Source: Hymenobacter cellulosilyticus
GTDB lineage: Bacteria; Bacteroidota; Bacteroidia; Cytophagales; Hymenobacteraceae
Reading direction: 5' to 3'
Assembly (NCBI RefSeq): GCF_022919215.1
Contig: NZ_CP095046.1
Location: forward strand, 2,098,501 to 2,162,500
Length of the DNA: 64,000 nt
Shown: piece after piece, positions 1-8,854 of the stretch
Numbering within the stretch: the first letter of the stretch is position 1
How the letters are laid out: each line of letters begins with the position of its first letter
Notes under the pieces: generated by a model
What the model was told of the DNA's origin: nothing
Databases searched by the model: none
Seen by the model: only the letters and a program-made list of their open reading frames with translations
Program-made: the position numbers and the translations under genes

Positions 1-1
1 G

Positions 2-415
2 GCTTTCGTGGCCAGTCAGGCTGGCGCCACTATTCCTGGCCCGCCCGGCACCTGGGTTCAGATTGCCATTGCCCGCGCCGACACCGACGAGCTGCTGGGC
101 GACTGTGCCCTGTGCCTGCAAGCCGATGAGCCCCGGCTGGCCGAAATCGGTATTACGCTGGCGCCGGCGCAACAGGGGCAAGGGTACGCCACCGAAGCAT
201 TGCGGGCCCTGCTGGAATACTGCTTCCGGGAGCTACACCTGCACCGGGTAATGGCCGTGACCGACTGCCTCAACCACGGCTCGGTCGAGTTGCTGGCTAG
301 GGTAGGAATGCGGCGGGAAGCTCATTTCCGGCAGCACGTCTGGTTTAAGGGCGCTTGGGGCGACGAATACGTGTATGCGCTGCTAGGGCAGGAATGGCAG
401 CAAAACCACGGATAA
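2..415 (+). CDS. GNAT family N-acetyltransferase, RimJ/RimL type (5' end cut by window)
   Basis: The frame is open to the left window edge, so the N-terminus is missing; the GTG at 8 is unlikely to be the real start. The visible part has the GNAT acetyl-CoA site (AQQGQGYATEAL, the Q-x-x-G-x-G/A motif) and the later 'N.GSVELLARVGMRREAHFRQ' type segment typical of RimJ/RimL-like enzymes that acetylate protein N-termini or small amines. The W-x-K-G-x-W-x-D-E ending is also usual for this group. The substrate cannot be told from sequence. It is followed by an unlinked OmpH-like gene about 90 bp downstream. Confidence 0.8.
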   Translation, partial: AFVASQAGATIPGPPGTWVQIAIARADTDELLGDCALCLQADEPRLAEIGITLAPAQQGQGYATEALRALLEYCFRELHLHRVMAVTDCLNHGSVELLARVGMRREAHFRQHVWFKGAWGDEYVYALLGQEWQQNHG

Positions 416-503
416 AGGCTTTGATAGGCAGGTAGCTTGCCACTTTTTGTGTTTCTTTGGTCAGCCATTGACGGGCTTTTTCTCTTTTTCTCTTTTTTCT
501 CGA

Positions 504-1163
504 ATGAACAATCCCCTGCGCCTGATAATCGACGCCGTGCTCGTAGTGGCCGTAATCGTACTGTTTTACCTACACTTCTCTTCTAAGCCCGCCGTGGCGC
601 CCGCAGCGGCTACGCCTGCTGCCGTAGTGCAGCCCGCCGCCAAAGATGATGACGACACCACCGCCACTGCTGCCACTACCACGGTAGTGCCCGTAGCCGA
701 TACCGATAAAGTAGCTTATGTGGAATCGGGCAAGCTGCTGGAAGGCTACAAAGGCATGCAGGACGCCCGCCGCAGCTTCGAGGCCAAGGCCAGGGGTTGG
801 GAGCGCCAGAACCAAGCCCTGGTAACCAGCTTTCAGTCGGCCGTGCAGCAGTACCAGAAGCAGGCCGAAAGCCTGACGCCCGAGCAGCGCGCCGCCACCG
901 AGCAGAAACTGCAGACCCAGCAGCAGCAGGCCGGTATGGCCCAGGAAAAGCTGCAGCGCCAGGCCCAGCAGGAAGAAGCCAAGATGACTGAGCAAGTACT
1001 CGGCCGCATCAACAAGCAGATCGAGAAGTACGGCAAAGACAACGGCTACAAACTGATTCTCATTGCAGCCCCCAGCGGCACCATCGCCTACGGCCGCAAA
1101 GACATCGACATCACCGACCAGGTGCTCAAGCACCTGAACCAGGAGTACGCCGGCAAAAAATAA
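504..1163 (+). CDS. OmpH/Skp family periplasmic chaperone-like protein
   Basis: 219 residues from the ATG at 504. An upstream in-frame ATG at 447 would put a phenylalanine-rich stretch ahead of the membrane segment, so 504 is preferred. Residues about 8-24 form one hydrophobic helix (signal anchor), followed by an Ala/Pro/Thr-rich linker and a long Gln/Glu-rich coiled coil (about 85-165). The C-terminal part has the OmpH-type pattern V.Y.....LLEGYKGM early and YGKDNGYKLIL late. Skp/OmpH proteins hold unfolded outer-membrane proteins in the periplasm; here the uncleaved-looking anchor may keep it on the inner membrane. A terminator follows directly. Confidence 0.8.
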   Translation: MNNPLRLIIDAVLVVAVIVLFYLHFSSKPAVAPAAATPAAVVQPAAKDDDDTTATAATTTVVPVADTDKVAYVESGKLLEGYKGMQDARRSFEAKARGWERQNQALVTSFQSAVQQYQKQAESLTPEQRAATEQKLQTQQQQAGMAQEKLQRQAQQEEAKMTEQVLGRINKQIEKYGKDNGYKLILIAAPSGTIAYGRKDIDITDQVLKHLNQEYAGKK

Positions 1164-1189
1164 GTTTAACCTTATATATGAACCCGGAA

Positions 1190-1225
1190 ATGCCTGTCGT
1201 TTAGTGCAAACGGCAGGCATTTTTA
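1190..1225 (+). terminator. Rho-independent terminator after the OmpH-like gene
   Basis: Stem TGCCTGTCGTT / AACGGCAGGCA (one G-U pair) with a 6-7 nt loop, followed by ATTTTT. Confidence 0.75.
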
Positions 1226-1354
1226 CTAAGGCAGCCAGCCAACCTTCCAGCCCGCTTCCGCATCCTACACTACGCCGGCCGCTTGCCGGTCCCACCTGCC
1301 CTGCGGGTGTTCATTCCTTAGCCACTCATTTATAGCTCTTATCTACCCTTTTTT

Positions 1355-3742
1355 ATGAGCCGAATTCGCTCACTTCTTTTGCTCGGCGGCCTGCTGGCAG
1401 GGGCCACTGCGGTCCAGGCCCAACAGCCCGGCAAACTTACCATCAGCGGCTACGTCCGGGACCTGGCTACGGGGGAAAACCTCATTGGCGTGGCCGTGAT
1501 GAACCCAGCCACCGGCCAGGGCACGGCCACCAACAACTTCGGCTTCTACTCCCTAACGCTGCCCGCTTCCGCCGACTCCGTGCGGCTGTTCGTGTCGTAT
1601 CTGGGCTACGAGAAGGGGCGCTTCGCCGTGAAGTCGGAGCGCAGCGTGAGCCACGATTTCCGCCTGCGGCCTTTGTCGGCTGAAATAGCCGGCGTGGAAG
1701 TGGTGGGAACCAAAGAGGAAAAAATTGCCCAGAGCACCCGCATGGGCACCATCAACGTGCCCATCAGCCAAATCAAGGCCCTGCCCGCGCTGTTTGGCGA
1801 AACCGACGTGCTCAAGGTGCTGCAGCTGCTGCCCGGCGTACAAAGCGGGGGCGAGGGGCAGAGCGGCCTGTACGTGCGCGGCGGCTCGCCCGACCAGAAC
1901 CTGGTGCTGCTCGACGGTACGCCCGTGTACAACGCAGCCCATTTATTCGGCTTTTTCTCCGTGTTCAATGCCGATGCGCTGAACAATGTGGAGCTGATTA
2001 AGGGGGGCTTTCCGGCCCGTTATGGCGGGCGCCTGTCCTCGGTGCTGGATATTTCCATGAAGGAAGGCAACATGCAGGAGTTTCACGGCGAAGGCGCCAT
2101 CGGCATTGTGGCCTCCAAGCTGACGTTGGAAGGCCCGATTAAAAAGGATACGGCTTCGTTTATCATCTCGGCCCGCCGCACCTACATCGACTTGCTGGCC
2201 CGCCCGGTGATTAACTACGCCCTGTCGAAGGAAGGTATTCCCTATGACGAGCGGCCTACCGTGGGTTACTTCTTCCACGATTTGAATGGCAAGCTCAACT
2301 GGAAGGTAAGCCGCCGCGACCGGCTTTACCTGAGCGCCTACACCGGCTACGACAAGTTCTACGGCCGCTACAACGACAAGGACGACGACGGGACTTACTA
2401 CAAGGAAAACGACGGGCTGGGCTGGGGCAACCTAACCGCCGCCCTGCGCTGGAACCACGTGCTCAACGACCAACTGTTCATGAACACGCACTTCACCTAC
2501 AGCAAGTACCAATTCAACGTCGGCATCGAGCAGGAAAACAAGATTATCGACAACGGGCAGCCCCGGGTAGATAAGTTTGCCCTGAAATACTTGTCCAACA
2601 TCCGGGATTTAAGCCTCAAGACCGACCTGGACTACGTGCCCAATCCCGACCACTACATCCGGTTTGGCGGGCAGTACATTCTGCATTCCTTCCGGCCCGG
2701 CGCCCTACAGGTAAAAGGGGGCGGCCCGGCCGATATCGAGTCGGGGGTGCAGACCCTAGCCAGCGAAGCCAGCCTCTACGCCGAAGACGACTACCGCGTG
2801 ACGGACCGGCTCAAGGTGAACGGGGGCTTGCGCCTGAACAGCTTTCTGGTAGACAACAAGATTTATCCGTCGGTGGAGCCCCGCCTGGCGGCCCGCTTTC
2901 TGCTGACCGAGAACTGGGCCCTAAAAGGCTCCTACGCCCGCACCACGCAGTATATTCACCTACTCACCAACAGCGGCATCGGCCTGCCCACCGATCTGTG
3001 GGTGCCTGCCACGGCCAAGGTCAAGCCCCAGCGCGCCCAGCAGGTTAGTCTGGGAGCCGCCCGTACCCTGCAGCATAAGGGCGAGGAGTACGAGCTGAGC
3101 CTGGAGGCCTACTACAAGCCCATGCAAAACCTGATTGAGTACCGGGAAGGCGCCAGCTTTCTGGGTACTACCGACAGCAAATGGGAAGATAAGGTAACCA
3201 GCGGCCAGGGCTGGGCCTACGGTACGGAAGTATTCCTGCAGAAGAAGTCGGGCCGCACCACGGGCTGGATCGGTTATACGCTGGCCTGGAGCAACCGGAA
3301 GTTTCCGGAGCTGAATCAGGGCCGGCTGTATCCTTACAAGTACGACCGCCGCCACGACGCCTCCCTGGTTATCGTGCACAAGTTCAGCCCCACCTTCACG
3401 CTCTCGGGCACCTGGGTGTACGGCACCGGCAACGCCACGACGCTTTCCGAAGGCCGTTTCCGCCTGGGGCCCTACGACCAGTACGAGGAGTACGGTCCGC
3501 GCAACAGCTACCGGATGCGCGCCTACCACCGCCTCGATTTGGATTTGAGCAAGACCAAGAAAAAGAAGTGGGGCGAAGTCGTCAACAGCTTCAGTTTGTA
3601 CAACGCTTATAGCCGCCGCAACCCCTACTACATGTACCTCTCCAGCGACTACGACTACCAGACCGGCCAGAATAAGTCGGTATACAAGCAGATTTCGCTG
3701 TTCCCCATTATTCCTTCCTTTAGCAAGAGCTTCAAATTCTAA
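1355..3742 (+). CDS. TonB-dependent receptor with carboxypeptidase-regulatory-like N-terminal domain
   Basis: 795 residues. A signal peptide ends near AVQAQ (about residue 23). Residues about 28-112 are a CarboxypepD_reg-like beta-sandwich (ISGYVRDLATGENLIGV...). Residues about 120-230 are a TonB plug with the usual GLYVRGGSPDQNLVLLDG and GGFPARYGGRLSSVLDI motifs, and the rest is a 22-strand type barrel. This subtype regularly sits beside a DUF4249 lipoprotein, as here, 11 bp upstream of it. It takes up an unknown ligand across the outer membrane using ExbBD/TonB energy. It lacks the SusC long N-terminus and no SusD is present, so a polysaccharide system is unlikely. Confidence 0.9.
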   Translation: MSRIRSLLLLGGLLAGATAVQAQQPGKLTISGYVRDLATGENLIGVAVMNPATGQGTATNNFGFYSLTLPASADSVRLFVSYLGYEKGRFAVKSERSVSHDFRLRPLSAEIAGVEVVGTKEEKIAQSTRMGTINVPISQIKALPALFGETDVLKVLQLLPGVQSGGEGQSGLYVRGGSPDQNLVLLDGTPVYNAAHLFGFFSVFNADALNNVELIKGGFPARYGGRLSSVLDISMKEGNMQEFHGEGAIGIVASKLTLEGPIKKDTASFIISARRTYIDLLARPVINYALSKEGIPYDERPTVGYFFHDLNGKLNWKVSRRDRLYLSAYTGYDKFYGRYNDKDDDGTYYKENDGLGWGNLTAALRWNHVLNDQLFMNTHFTYSKYQFNVGIEQENKIIDNGQPRVDKFALKYLSNIRDLSLKTDLDYVPNPDHYIRFGGQYILHSFRPGALQVKGGGPADIESGVQTLASEASLYAEDDYRVTDRLKVNGGLRLNSFLVDNKIYPSVEPRLAARFLLTENWALKGSYARTTQYIHLLTNSGIGLPTDLWVPATAKVKPQRAQQVSLGAARTLQHKGEEYELSLEAYYKPMQNLIEYREGASFLGTTDSKWEDKVTSGQGWAYGTEVFLQKKSGRTTGWIGYTLAWSNRKFPELNQGRLYPYKYDRRHDASLVIVHKFSPTFTLSGTWVYGTGNATTLSEGRFRLGPYDQYEEYGPRNSYRMRAYHRLDLDLSKTKKKKWGEVVNSFSLYNAYSRRNPYYMYLSSDYDYQTGQNKSVYKQISLFPIIPSFSKSFKF

Positions 3743-3753
3743 CCCGCCTTCCG

Positions 3754-4767
3754 ATGTCTACGCTATATAACATGAGCCTGCGCACTGCGGCCCTGGGCTT
3801 GCTCAGTCTGGGCCTGCTGGGCGGCTGCGAAACGGTTATCGACCTGCCCGAGCCCGAGCACACTCCGCGCATTGCCCTCAAGTACATTCTGAGCAATTAT
3901 GAAACCACGCGGCAGCACGATGAGCTGGCCGATACCCGCACATTGTTTGTGAGCAACAGCCAGCGGATATTTTCCAACAAGCAGGCCCGGGGCCGCAAAG
4001 ATGCTACCGTGGTGGTGCTGGACGAAAATGGTACGGTAGTGGAGCGGTTTCAGCCGGTGGAGCCCAGCGCGCCCTACGATACGTTCAATATTGGCTACTA
4101 CAAGCCCACGCTCAAGCTCAAAGGTGAGCCAGGCCGCACCTACAAGCTGCGGGCCTCGTTGCCGGGCTTCGAGACGGTGGAAAGCACGCTGACCCTGCCG
4201 GCCGTGCCGGTTATCGAAAGCGCTGCATTCATCAAAAACGAAAGCAAAAGCAACGGGAGCGAAGTCCACGGGCAGCTTTCCCTAACGGTGGCTGACGACC
4301 CCAACGCCACTAATTACTACGTGGCCTTCGCCCGGGCCATCAATTCGCAAAATCCCGAGTATCAGGGCTGGTCGGGCGTAGAGGTAGCCGAAGATGAAAG
4401 TGACTTGGAAGTAGACCTGGGGCAGTTTCAGCTCTCCACTATCAACTCGTTTAACGGCTTCAGCTACGGCTTGTACCCCTACGCCGATGTCAACGTGAAC
4501 GGCAAAAGCTTTTCGCTGACCACTAACGTGCGCTACTACGACGGCTACTGCCAGCAGCCTAACAACTGCCAGCGCCCCGACTACCTGGAGGTGTACGTGA
4601 CCAGCATGACCCGGGAAACTTACAACTTCTACGTGGCCCGGCAGCGCTACAACGACAGTGAGGGCAACCCCTTTGCCGAGCCCGCGCCCCTGCCTTCCAA
4701 CATCCGGCCCGGCTACGGCCTGTTTGGCGGCATGACCGACGCCGTGTACCGCATCAAGCTGCGCTAG
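3754..4767 (+). CDS. DUF4249 family lipoprotein, partner of the TonB receptor
   Basis: 337 residues. The N-terminus has a lipoprotein signal with lipobox LLGGC (Cys25; a second possible start is the ATG at 3772). After it comes the DUF4249 signature: ETVIDL immediately after the Cys, then beta-rich sequence with TLPAVPVIES in the middle and a C-terminal RPGYGLFGG segment. DUF4249 proteins are surface or periplasmic lipoproteins encoded directly after this class of TonB receptor; the ligand is unknown. The 11-bp gap argues for one transcript with the receptor. Confidence 0.85.
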   Translation: MSTLYNMSLRTAALGLLSLGLLGGCETVIDLPEPEHTPRIALKYILSNYETTRQHDELADTRTLFVSNSQRIFSNKQARGRKDATVVVLDENGTVVERFQPVEPSAPYDTFNIGYYKPTLKLKGEPGRTYKLRASLPGFETVESTLTLPAVPVIESAAFIKNESKSNGSEVHGQLSLTVADDPNATNYYVAFARAINSQNPEYQGWSGVEVAEDESDLEVDLGQFQLSTINSFNGFSYGLYPYADVNVNGKSFSLTTNVRYYDGYCQQPNNCQRPDYLEVYVTSMTRETYNFYVARQRYNDSEGNPFAEPAPLPSNIRPGYGLFGGMTDAVYRIKLR

Positions 4768-4802
4768 AGCCGGTAGGTGCCGGACGCCACAAGAAAGTGC
4801 TT

Positions 4803-4840
4803 TAAAAAACCCCGCCGCGCAAGTAGTGGGGGCTTTTTGC
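4803..4840 (+). terminator. Terminator after the receptor/DUF4249 pair
   Basis: AAAAACCCC pairs with GGGGGCTTTTT (one bulge) around a short GC-rich loop, ending in five T. Confidence 0.6.
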
Positions 4841-4950
4841 ATAAGAGGCCGTCTGAACCCCGACGTAACTCACCGCGCGGCCAGCCTGCGTATCTTGCAC
4901 GGCGGCGCGGATAGCCGGAGCTATTTACCACGTTTGGCAGTTTACATTCC

Positions 4951-5727
4951 ATGGACTATTTCGTCGCGCCGCACTCCATCGTGCGCACTATCTGGGGCAA
5001 ATCGGACACGGTGCTGTTTATTTTCGCCGGGGCCGCCGCCGAATTTGCCCTTAACAAGGCTGTGGATTGGCTCTACTTCACCGGTAAGCTCCCCGCCGAC
5101 CCCCTGGGCCGCCTGTTTTCGACGGTAGAATACGCCCGCCGCATCGTTTTTGCCGAGCGCGCCGCCGCCGAGCAGGCCATTGATACCATTGCCGCCATTC
5201 ACGGGGCCGTGGAAGCCAAGCGCGGGGCCGCCATTCCCGACTGGGCCTACCGCGACGTGCTCTATATGCTCATCGATTATTCCATCCGCTCCTTTGAGCT
5301 GCTGGAACGGCCCCTGACGGCCGCCGAGCGGGAAGAAGTCTTCGACGTGTTTGCTCGCGTGGGGCGGCGCATGGGCCTGGTGGAAGTACCCGATTCGCAC
5401 GCTCAGTGGCTGGTGGCCCGCCATGAGCACCTAGCCCAGGACCTTTCGCCCAGCCGCTTCACCACCGACCTATTCCTGCAGTACCGTCACCACCTGGGTG
5501 GCTTGCGCTACGGCCTGCTGCAGCAGGCCCAGCGCCTGGTGTTGCCCGCAGTAGTGCGCCAAATGCTGCACCAGAGTTCTTGGTCTTGGCTGCGGCCCCT
5601 GGTGCCCGTGTACCGCCGTACCCAGCACCTGCGGGTGGCCCGCTGGGCCATCAACGCCTTGCTGCCGGCCGCTTACCAAGCCCAGATTCAGGCTTTGGAC
5701 GAGCCCCCGGTTCTGCGGCCGGTGTAA
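4951..5727 (+). CDS. Oxygenase MpaB-like (DUF2236) family protein
   Basis: 258 residues. The pattern DPLGRLFSTVEYARRIVF followed by a helix ending in IHGAVEAKRGA, then WAYRDVLYMLIDYSIRSFELL and PLTAAEREEVFDV, matches the DUF2236 / ER-bound oxygenase MpaB / latex-clearing protein catalytic fold. That fold binds haem b through histidines in a helical core. Most bacterial members have no known substrate. It is mostly alpha-helical with no signal peptide. It stands alone: a terminator lies on each side and the next gene converges. The family assignment is from remembered motifs, so moderate confidence only. Confidence 0.6.
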   Translation: MDYFVAPHSIVRTIWGKSDTVLFIFAGAAAEFALNKAVDWLYFTGKLPADPLGRLFSTVEYARRIVFAERAAAEQAIDTIAAIHGAVEAKRGAAIPDWAYRDVLYMLIDYSIRSFELLERPLTAAEREEVFDVFARVGRRMGLVEVPDSHAQWLVARHEHLAQDLSPSRFTTDLFLQYRHHLGGLRYGLLQQAQRLVLPAVVRQMLHQSSWSWLRPLVPVYRRTQHLRVARWAINALLPAAYQAQIQALDEPPVLRPV

Positions 5728-5748
5728 GCTTCGGGGTTCTTTGTTTAC

Positions 5749-5794
5749 AAAGCAAAACACCCCGTTGGCAGCTGCCAACGGGGTGTTTTGCTTT
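5749..5794. terminator. Bidirectional terminator between convergent genes
   Basis: Perfect palindrome with 23-bp arms centred between 5771 and 5772 (AAAGCAAAACACCCCG in the left arm), with A-rich and T-rich ends. It can serve the MpaB-like gene (+) and the type IX secreted protein gene (-). Confidence 0.85.
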
Positions 5795-5811
5795 ACTAGG
5801 AAGCGAAATAC

Positions 5812-7257
5812 TTATTCTTTCACCAAGCGTTTCACGACGGAGCCCTCAGTCGTCTGCACGTGCACGGAGTACAAACCTGCGGGCAGGCTGCTCAGGTCTA
5901 CAGTCAAGCTCAGGGCACCCGCTTGGGCGCGGGCTGCCTGCTGCAGCACGGGTTGGCCCAGGCTGTTAAGCACTATAACCTTGACAGCGCCGCTCTGGAG
6001 CAAGCCGCTAAGCTGCAGTGTGGCGGTACGGGCAGCAGGATTGGGGTACAAGGACGTCTGGGCGGCCAGGCTGCTTGGGCGGGTAGCCAGCACGAAGCTC
6101 TGGAAGTCGTAATAGTATAACTTGTAGACGTTGAGAAAGACGTGGTTGACAGCGTCAACGCGCTGTTGCAAACGTCGGCTTGGGTCGTTATTGGAATTGT
6201 AGGCGTAGAGGTAGCGCTGCCCGGAAGTCGGCTGCCAGGCGCCGTTGGTCCAGGTTTCGGTATAGTTGCTGAGCTGGCCGCCGGCCGCGTCGTAGGTGCG
6301 CGTCAGGCGGGTGTAATCGGCCCAGCCGGTACCTACCACATTCTGAGTTACCGCTACGTAGTCGTTGGAGTTGGCCGTGTAGGTAGTAGTGGTGCGGATG
6401 TTGGGAGTCCAGGCGTTGTTGCTCCACACCTGCATTTCGTAGTAGGTCGTCCGGTTCTGAACGTCGTAGCGGAAGGCCGTGAAGCGGGAAGTATTTACCC
6501 AGGCATTGCTAACCCAGTTTTGCTGCACGTAACTGCTGTACAACGACGTGTTATCGGAGTAAGTGTACTGGTAACGGAAGGCCAGCACGTAGGTTTTGGT
6601 GCTGTTGTTCCAATTGCTCTGCGTGTCTTCAGTTGGCCGGTTTTGGGAATCGTACACCGTCGTCATCTGGCTGCCCGAAATGGTGGCCCAGGCCCCGTTC
6701 GTCCAGTTCTGGGTGTAGAAGCCCGTCTGCCTTTGACTATCGTAGAGGTACTGGAACAAGTTTGAATTCACCCATGCCCCGTTGGTCCAGTCTTGAATAA
6801 TCTGGTTCAACATGCGGCCCTGGCTGTCGTAGGTCCAGGTCAATAGCATGGTGTTTCGCCAAGCCGAGTTCACCCAGTTTTCGGTCAGAGAAGTTGTGGC
6901 TAAGTTGGCCGAGTTATAAGTGTAAGTGATGCGGCTAACCGGCACCCGCGTGGCCGAATCCACGGAAACGACCTGCAACAGTTGTCCCTGGGAAGTGTAA
7001 GTCAGGGAGGTGCTGACCGGCGCCGGAGTCCATTGGTTGGAAGCGGTAACCCAGTTGTAGCCCGTCGAGCGGGTATGGCGGCGTATGGTCGTCGCCCGGG
7101 CTGCGTCAGCGGGGTAAAACGGGCTGTCGGGCGGGGAGGGCAGCACAAACGGGCGTGGGACTGCCTCGTAAGTTGTTGAGACCGGGGTGGTCTGGGCCCA
7201 GGCTCCCGACCAGGCAGTGCCCAGTATAGCCAGCAATAGGAGTAAGGATTTTATCAT
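5812..7257 (-). CDS. Secreted repeat protein with type IX secretion (T9SS) sorting tail
   Basis: 481 residues. The signal peptide is cleaved near SGAWA|Q (residue 21). Residues about 60-390 hold six or more degenerate repeats of about 40 residues of the form W.NGAW.....Y.YDSQNR, resembling YD-type surface repeats. The last 75 residues (LYPNPAARTATLQL ... LPAGLYSVHV ... VVKRLVKE) are a type A T9SS C-terminal sorting domain. The protein should be exported by Sec, moved across the outer membrane by T9SS, and released or anchored. The binding partner is unknown. It stands alone, between a palindromic terminator and a gap. Confidence 0.8.
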   Translation of the reverse strand: MIKSLLLLLAILGTAWSGAWAQTTPVSTTYEAVPRPFVLPSPPDSPFYPADAARATTIRRHTRSTGYNWVTASNQWTPAPVSTSLTYTSQGQLLQVVSVDSATRVPVSRITYTYNSANLATTSLTENWVNSAWRNTMLLTWTYDSQGRMLNQIIQDWTNGAWVNSNLFQYLYDSQRQTGFYTQNWTNGAWATISGSQMTTVYDSQNRPTEDTQSNWNNSTKTYVLAFRYQYTYSDNTSLYSSYVQQNWVSNAWVNTSRFTAFRYDVQNRTTYYEMQVWSNNAWTPNIRTTTTYTANSNDYVAVTQNVVGTGWADYTRLTRTYDAAGGQLSNYTETWTNGAWQPTSGQRYLYAYNSNNDPSRRLQQRVDAVNHVFLNVYKLYYYDFQSFVLATRPSSLAAQTSLYPNPAARTATLQLSGLLQSGAVKVIVLNSLGQPVLQQAARAQAGALSLTVDLSSLPAGLYSVHVQTTEGSVVKRLVKE

Positions 7258-7382
7258 GAGTATGCGTTAAGGAAGATATTTTCGAAAGGACAACCAGTAA
7301 GCAGCGCGTCAGATGATGCTACACCAGTAGCGCTAGAGCTGCGTAGTAGCTGATAGTGCCTGCTTGAATAGCCGCAGAAAGC

Positions 7383-7416
7383 AAAAAAAGACGTCCCTGG
7401 ATTTTCCAGGGACGTC
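7383..7416 (-). terminator. Terminator of the small outer-membrane protein gene
   Basis: Perfect 11-bp stem GACGTCCCTGG / CCAGGGACGTC with a 5-nt loop. On the minus strand it is followed by seven T. Confidence 0.85.
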
Positions 7417-7447
7417 GGCTGGTGTATTGCTCAGGTTTTGGCTTCGC

Positions 7448-8033
7448 TTAGAAGGTAAAGCGCAGGCTCACGGCCGCGTCGTTGTAGAAGCCGGTGTAGC
7501 CGTTGAATACTTCGAAGTAGGGCTTGTAGTCGATGCCGACTACGAAGGGCAGGTCTTCCATCTTGTATTCCAGGCCCAGAATCAGGTCGGCCCGAAGGCT
7601 ACGTAGGTAGCATCGTCGGTTACGTAGCGCCGGAACACTACGTACTGGTCTTTTTTGTGGTAGCGGTAGTAGCGTACGTCGTCGAAGTAGTAGCGGCCCT
7701 GGTAGGCACCCAGGTGGAAGCCCGCACCGTAGTAAAACTGCAGGCCGCGCACGTCCGAAATGGCCTTGTGCTTTTCGCCCAGCAGCGTGAGCCGGGCCCG
7801 CGGGCTTTGTACTCCGTCGTAACCAGGGCTTCGAGCGCGACGCCGTTTTTACCGCTCATGAAGTGCTTGATGGTCAGGCCCGAGGAGTAGCCGCCGCCGC
7901 GCAGACCAATGCCGGTGCTGTAGCCGGAGCTTGAGCCGGAGCCACCCGACGACTTCTTTTTGCTTTGGGCCGATACCAGCGTGGCGCTGCAGAGCAAAAC
8001 CACGACCAGGAAAAGAGAGGAAATACACTTCAT
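7448..8033 (-). CDS. Small beta-barrel outer-membrane protein, frameshifted twice as sequenced
   Basis: Once two single bases are restored the product is 195 residues. It has a signal peptide ending VSAQ (about 23), a Ser/Gly/Lys linker, then GIGLRGGGYSSGLTIKHF, FYYGAGFHLG and LGLEYKMEDLPFVVGIDYKPYFE, ending VSLRFTF. The terminal Phe and the alternating pattern are typical of small Bacteroidota barrels. The breaks are near 7798-7801 (KARG|ARLTLLGEKH) and near 7592-7595 (VAFG|ADLILGLEYK). In both a GGG run on the coding strand becomes correct as GGGG. The start at 8033 is chosen because the signal peptide begins there. It is monocistronic, with a promoter-like TACTTTTG 30 bp upstream. Confidence 0.75.
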
Positions 8034-8063
8034 ACGTTCTGGAACTGCTAAGGAAATATGGGA

Positions 8064-8071
8064 CAAAAGTA
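8064..8071 (-). promoter_or_regulatory. Bacteroidota-type -7 box upstream of the small outer-membrane protein
   Basis: On the minus strand it reads TACTTTTG, a full match to TAnnTTTG, about 30 bp before the start codon. No well-spaced TTG -33 box is visible. Confidence 0.4.
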
Positions 8072-8087
8072 AGCAGCCCAGCCGGAC

Positions 8088-8761
8088 TTAGCGACGCAAG
8101 ATGCGGCCCACCGCAATTTCATCCGATAAGTGCACTTTAATCCCGCCTCCGTCATCTTCAGCGGCCCGCAGCATGGCCCGTGCCACTGCAGCCCCCGGCA
8201 CAGCCCGGTACCGGCGCAGCGGCCCCAGCAGCAGCGGATTGAGCACGCGCAGCAGCACGGCGCCTACTTGCTCGCCGGCACGCTTTTCGGTTCGCTCGCC
8301 CAGCAGCAGCGAGGGGCGGAAAATATGAATTGCCCGGAATGGGGCCTGCCGCACGGCCTGCTCCATCTCGCCCTTCACCTTGTTGTAATAAAACCGGGAA
8401 CCGGCATCGGCCCCCATGGCCGAGATGACCATAAACTGGGCCGCGAAATTGGCCGCCGTCAGGGCGGCCAGCTTCACCACGTAGAGGTAGTCGACCTTGT
8501 AGAAGGCTTCTTTGGAACCGGCCTGCCGCATGGTGGTGCCCAGGCAGCAAAACACGTCGTCGGCAATGAGGGAAAGACGGTGCTGCTCCAGCTGGTCCAT
8601 GTCCAGCAGGCGCTGCTCTAGCTTAGGGTGTACTATTGGTATGGGCCGCCGGCCTACGGCAATGACTTTGGCGTAGCGGTCGGAGGCCAGCAGCAGGGCA
8701 GCAACTGGCTGCCAACGAGGCCGCTGGCGCCGGCAATAAGAGCAGTTTTCTGGAGTTTCAT
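8088..8761 (-). CDS. NAD(P)-binding Rossmann-fold protein (atypical SDR, TIP30/YbjT-like), frameshifted
   Basis: About 224 residues after repair. The start at 8761 gives MKLQKTALIAGASGLVGS, with the dinucleotide-binding G-A-S-G-L-V-G at residues 11-17. The frame then breaks near 8696-8699, where CTGCCCTG should be CTGCCCCTG (QLLP|LLLASDRYAKV). Further on come a Y-N-x-V-K active-site-like motif (YYNKVKGEMEQAV) and IFRPSLLLGER, usual for atypical short-chain dehydrogenases that act as oxidoreductases or NAD(P)H sensors. The substrate is unknown. The next gene downstream is the small outer-membrane protein, with its own promoter-like box. Confidence 0.75.
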
Positions 8762-8854
8762 AGGGCAGAGGGAGCGGAAAGCGGTACGACCGGCGAAGAG
8801 AAAGGCCGGCCTACCATACGCAGGATTTCCGCCCGGGACTATCCCCGGCGCCGG

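Noticed and set aside
570..1295. 241-codon minus-strand frame opposite the OmpH-like gene
   Set aside because: It is antisense to a well-supported coding region. Its Leu/Gly-rich composition is the usual shadow in high-G+C DNA, as with many other long antisense frames in the window.
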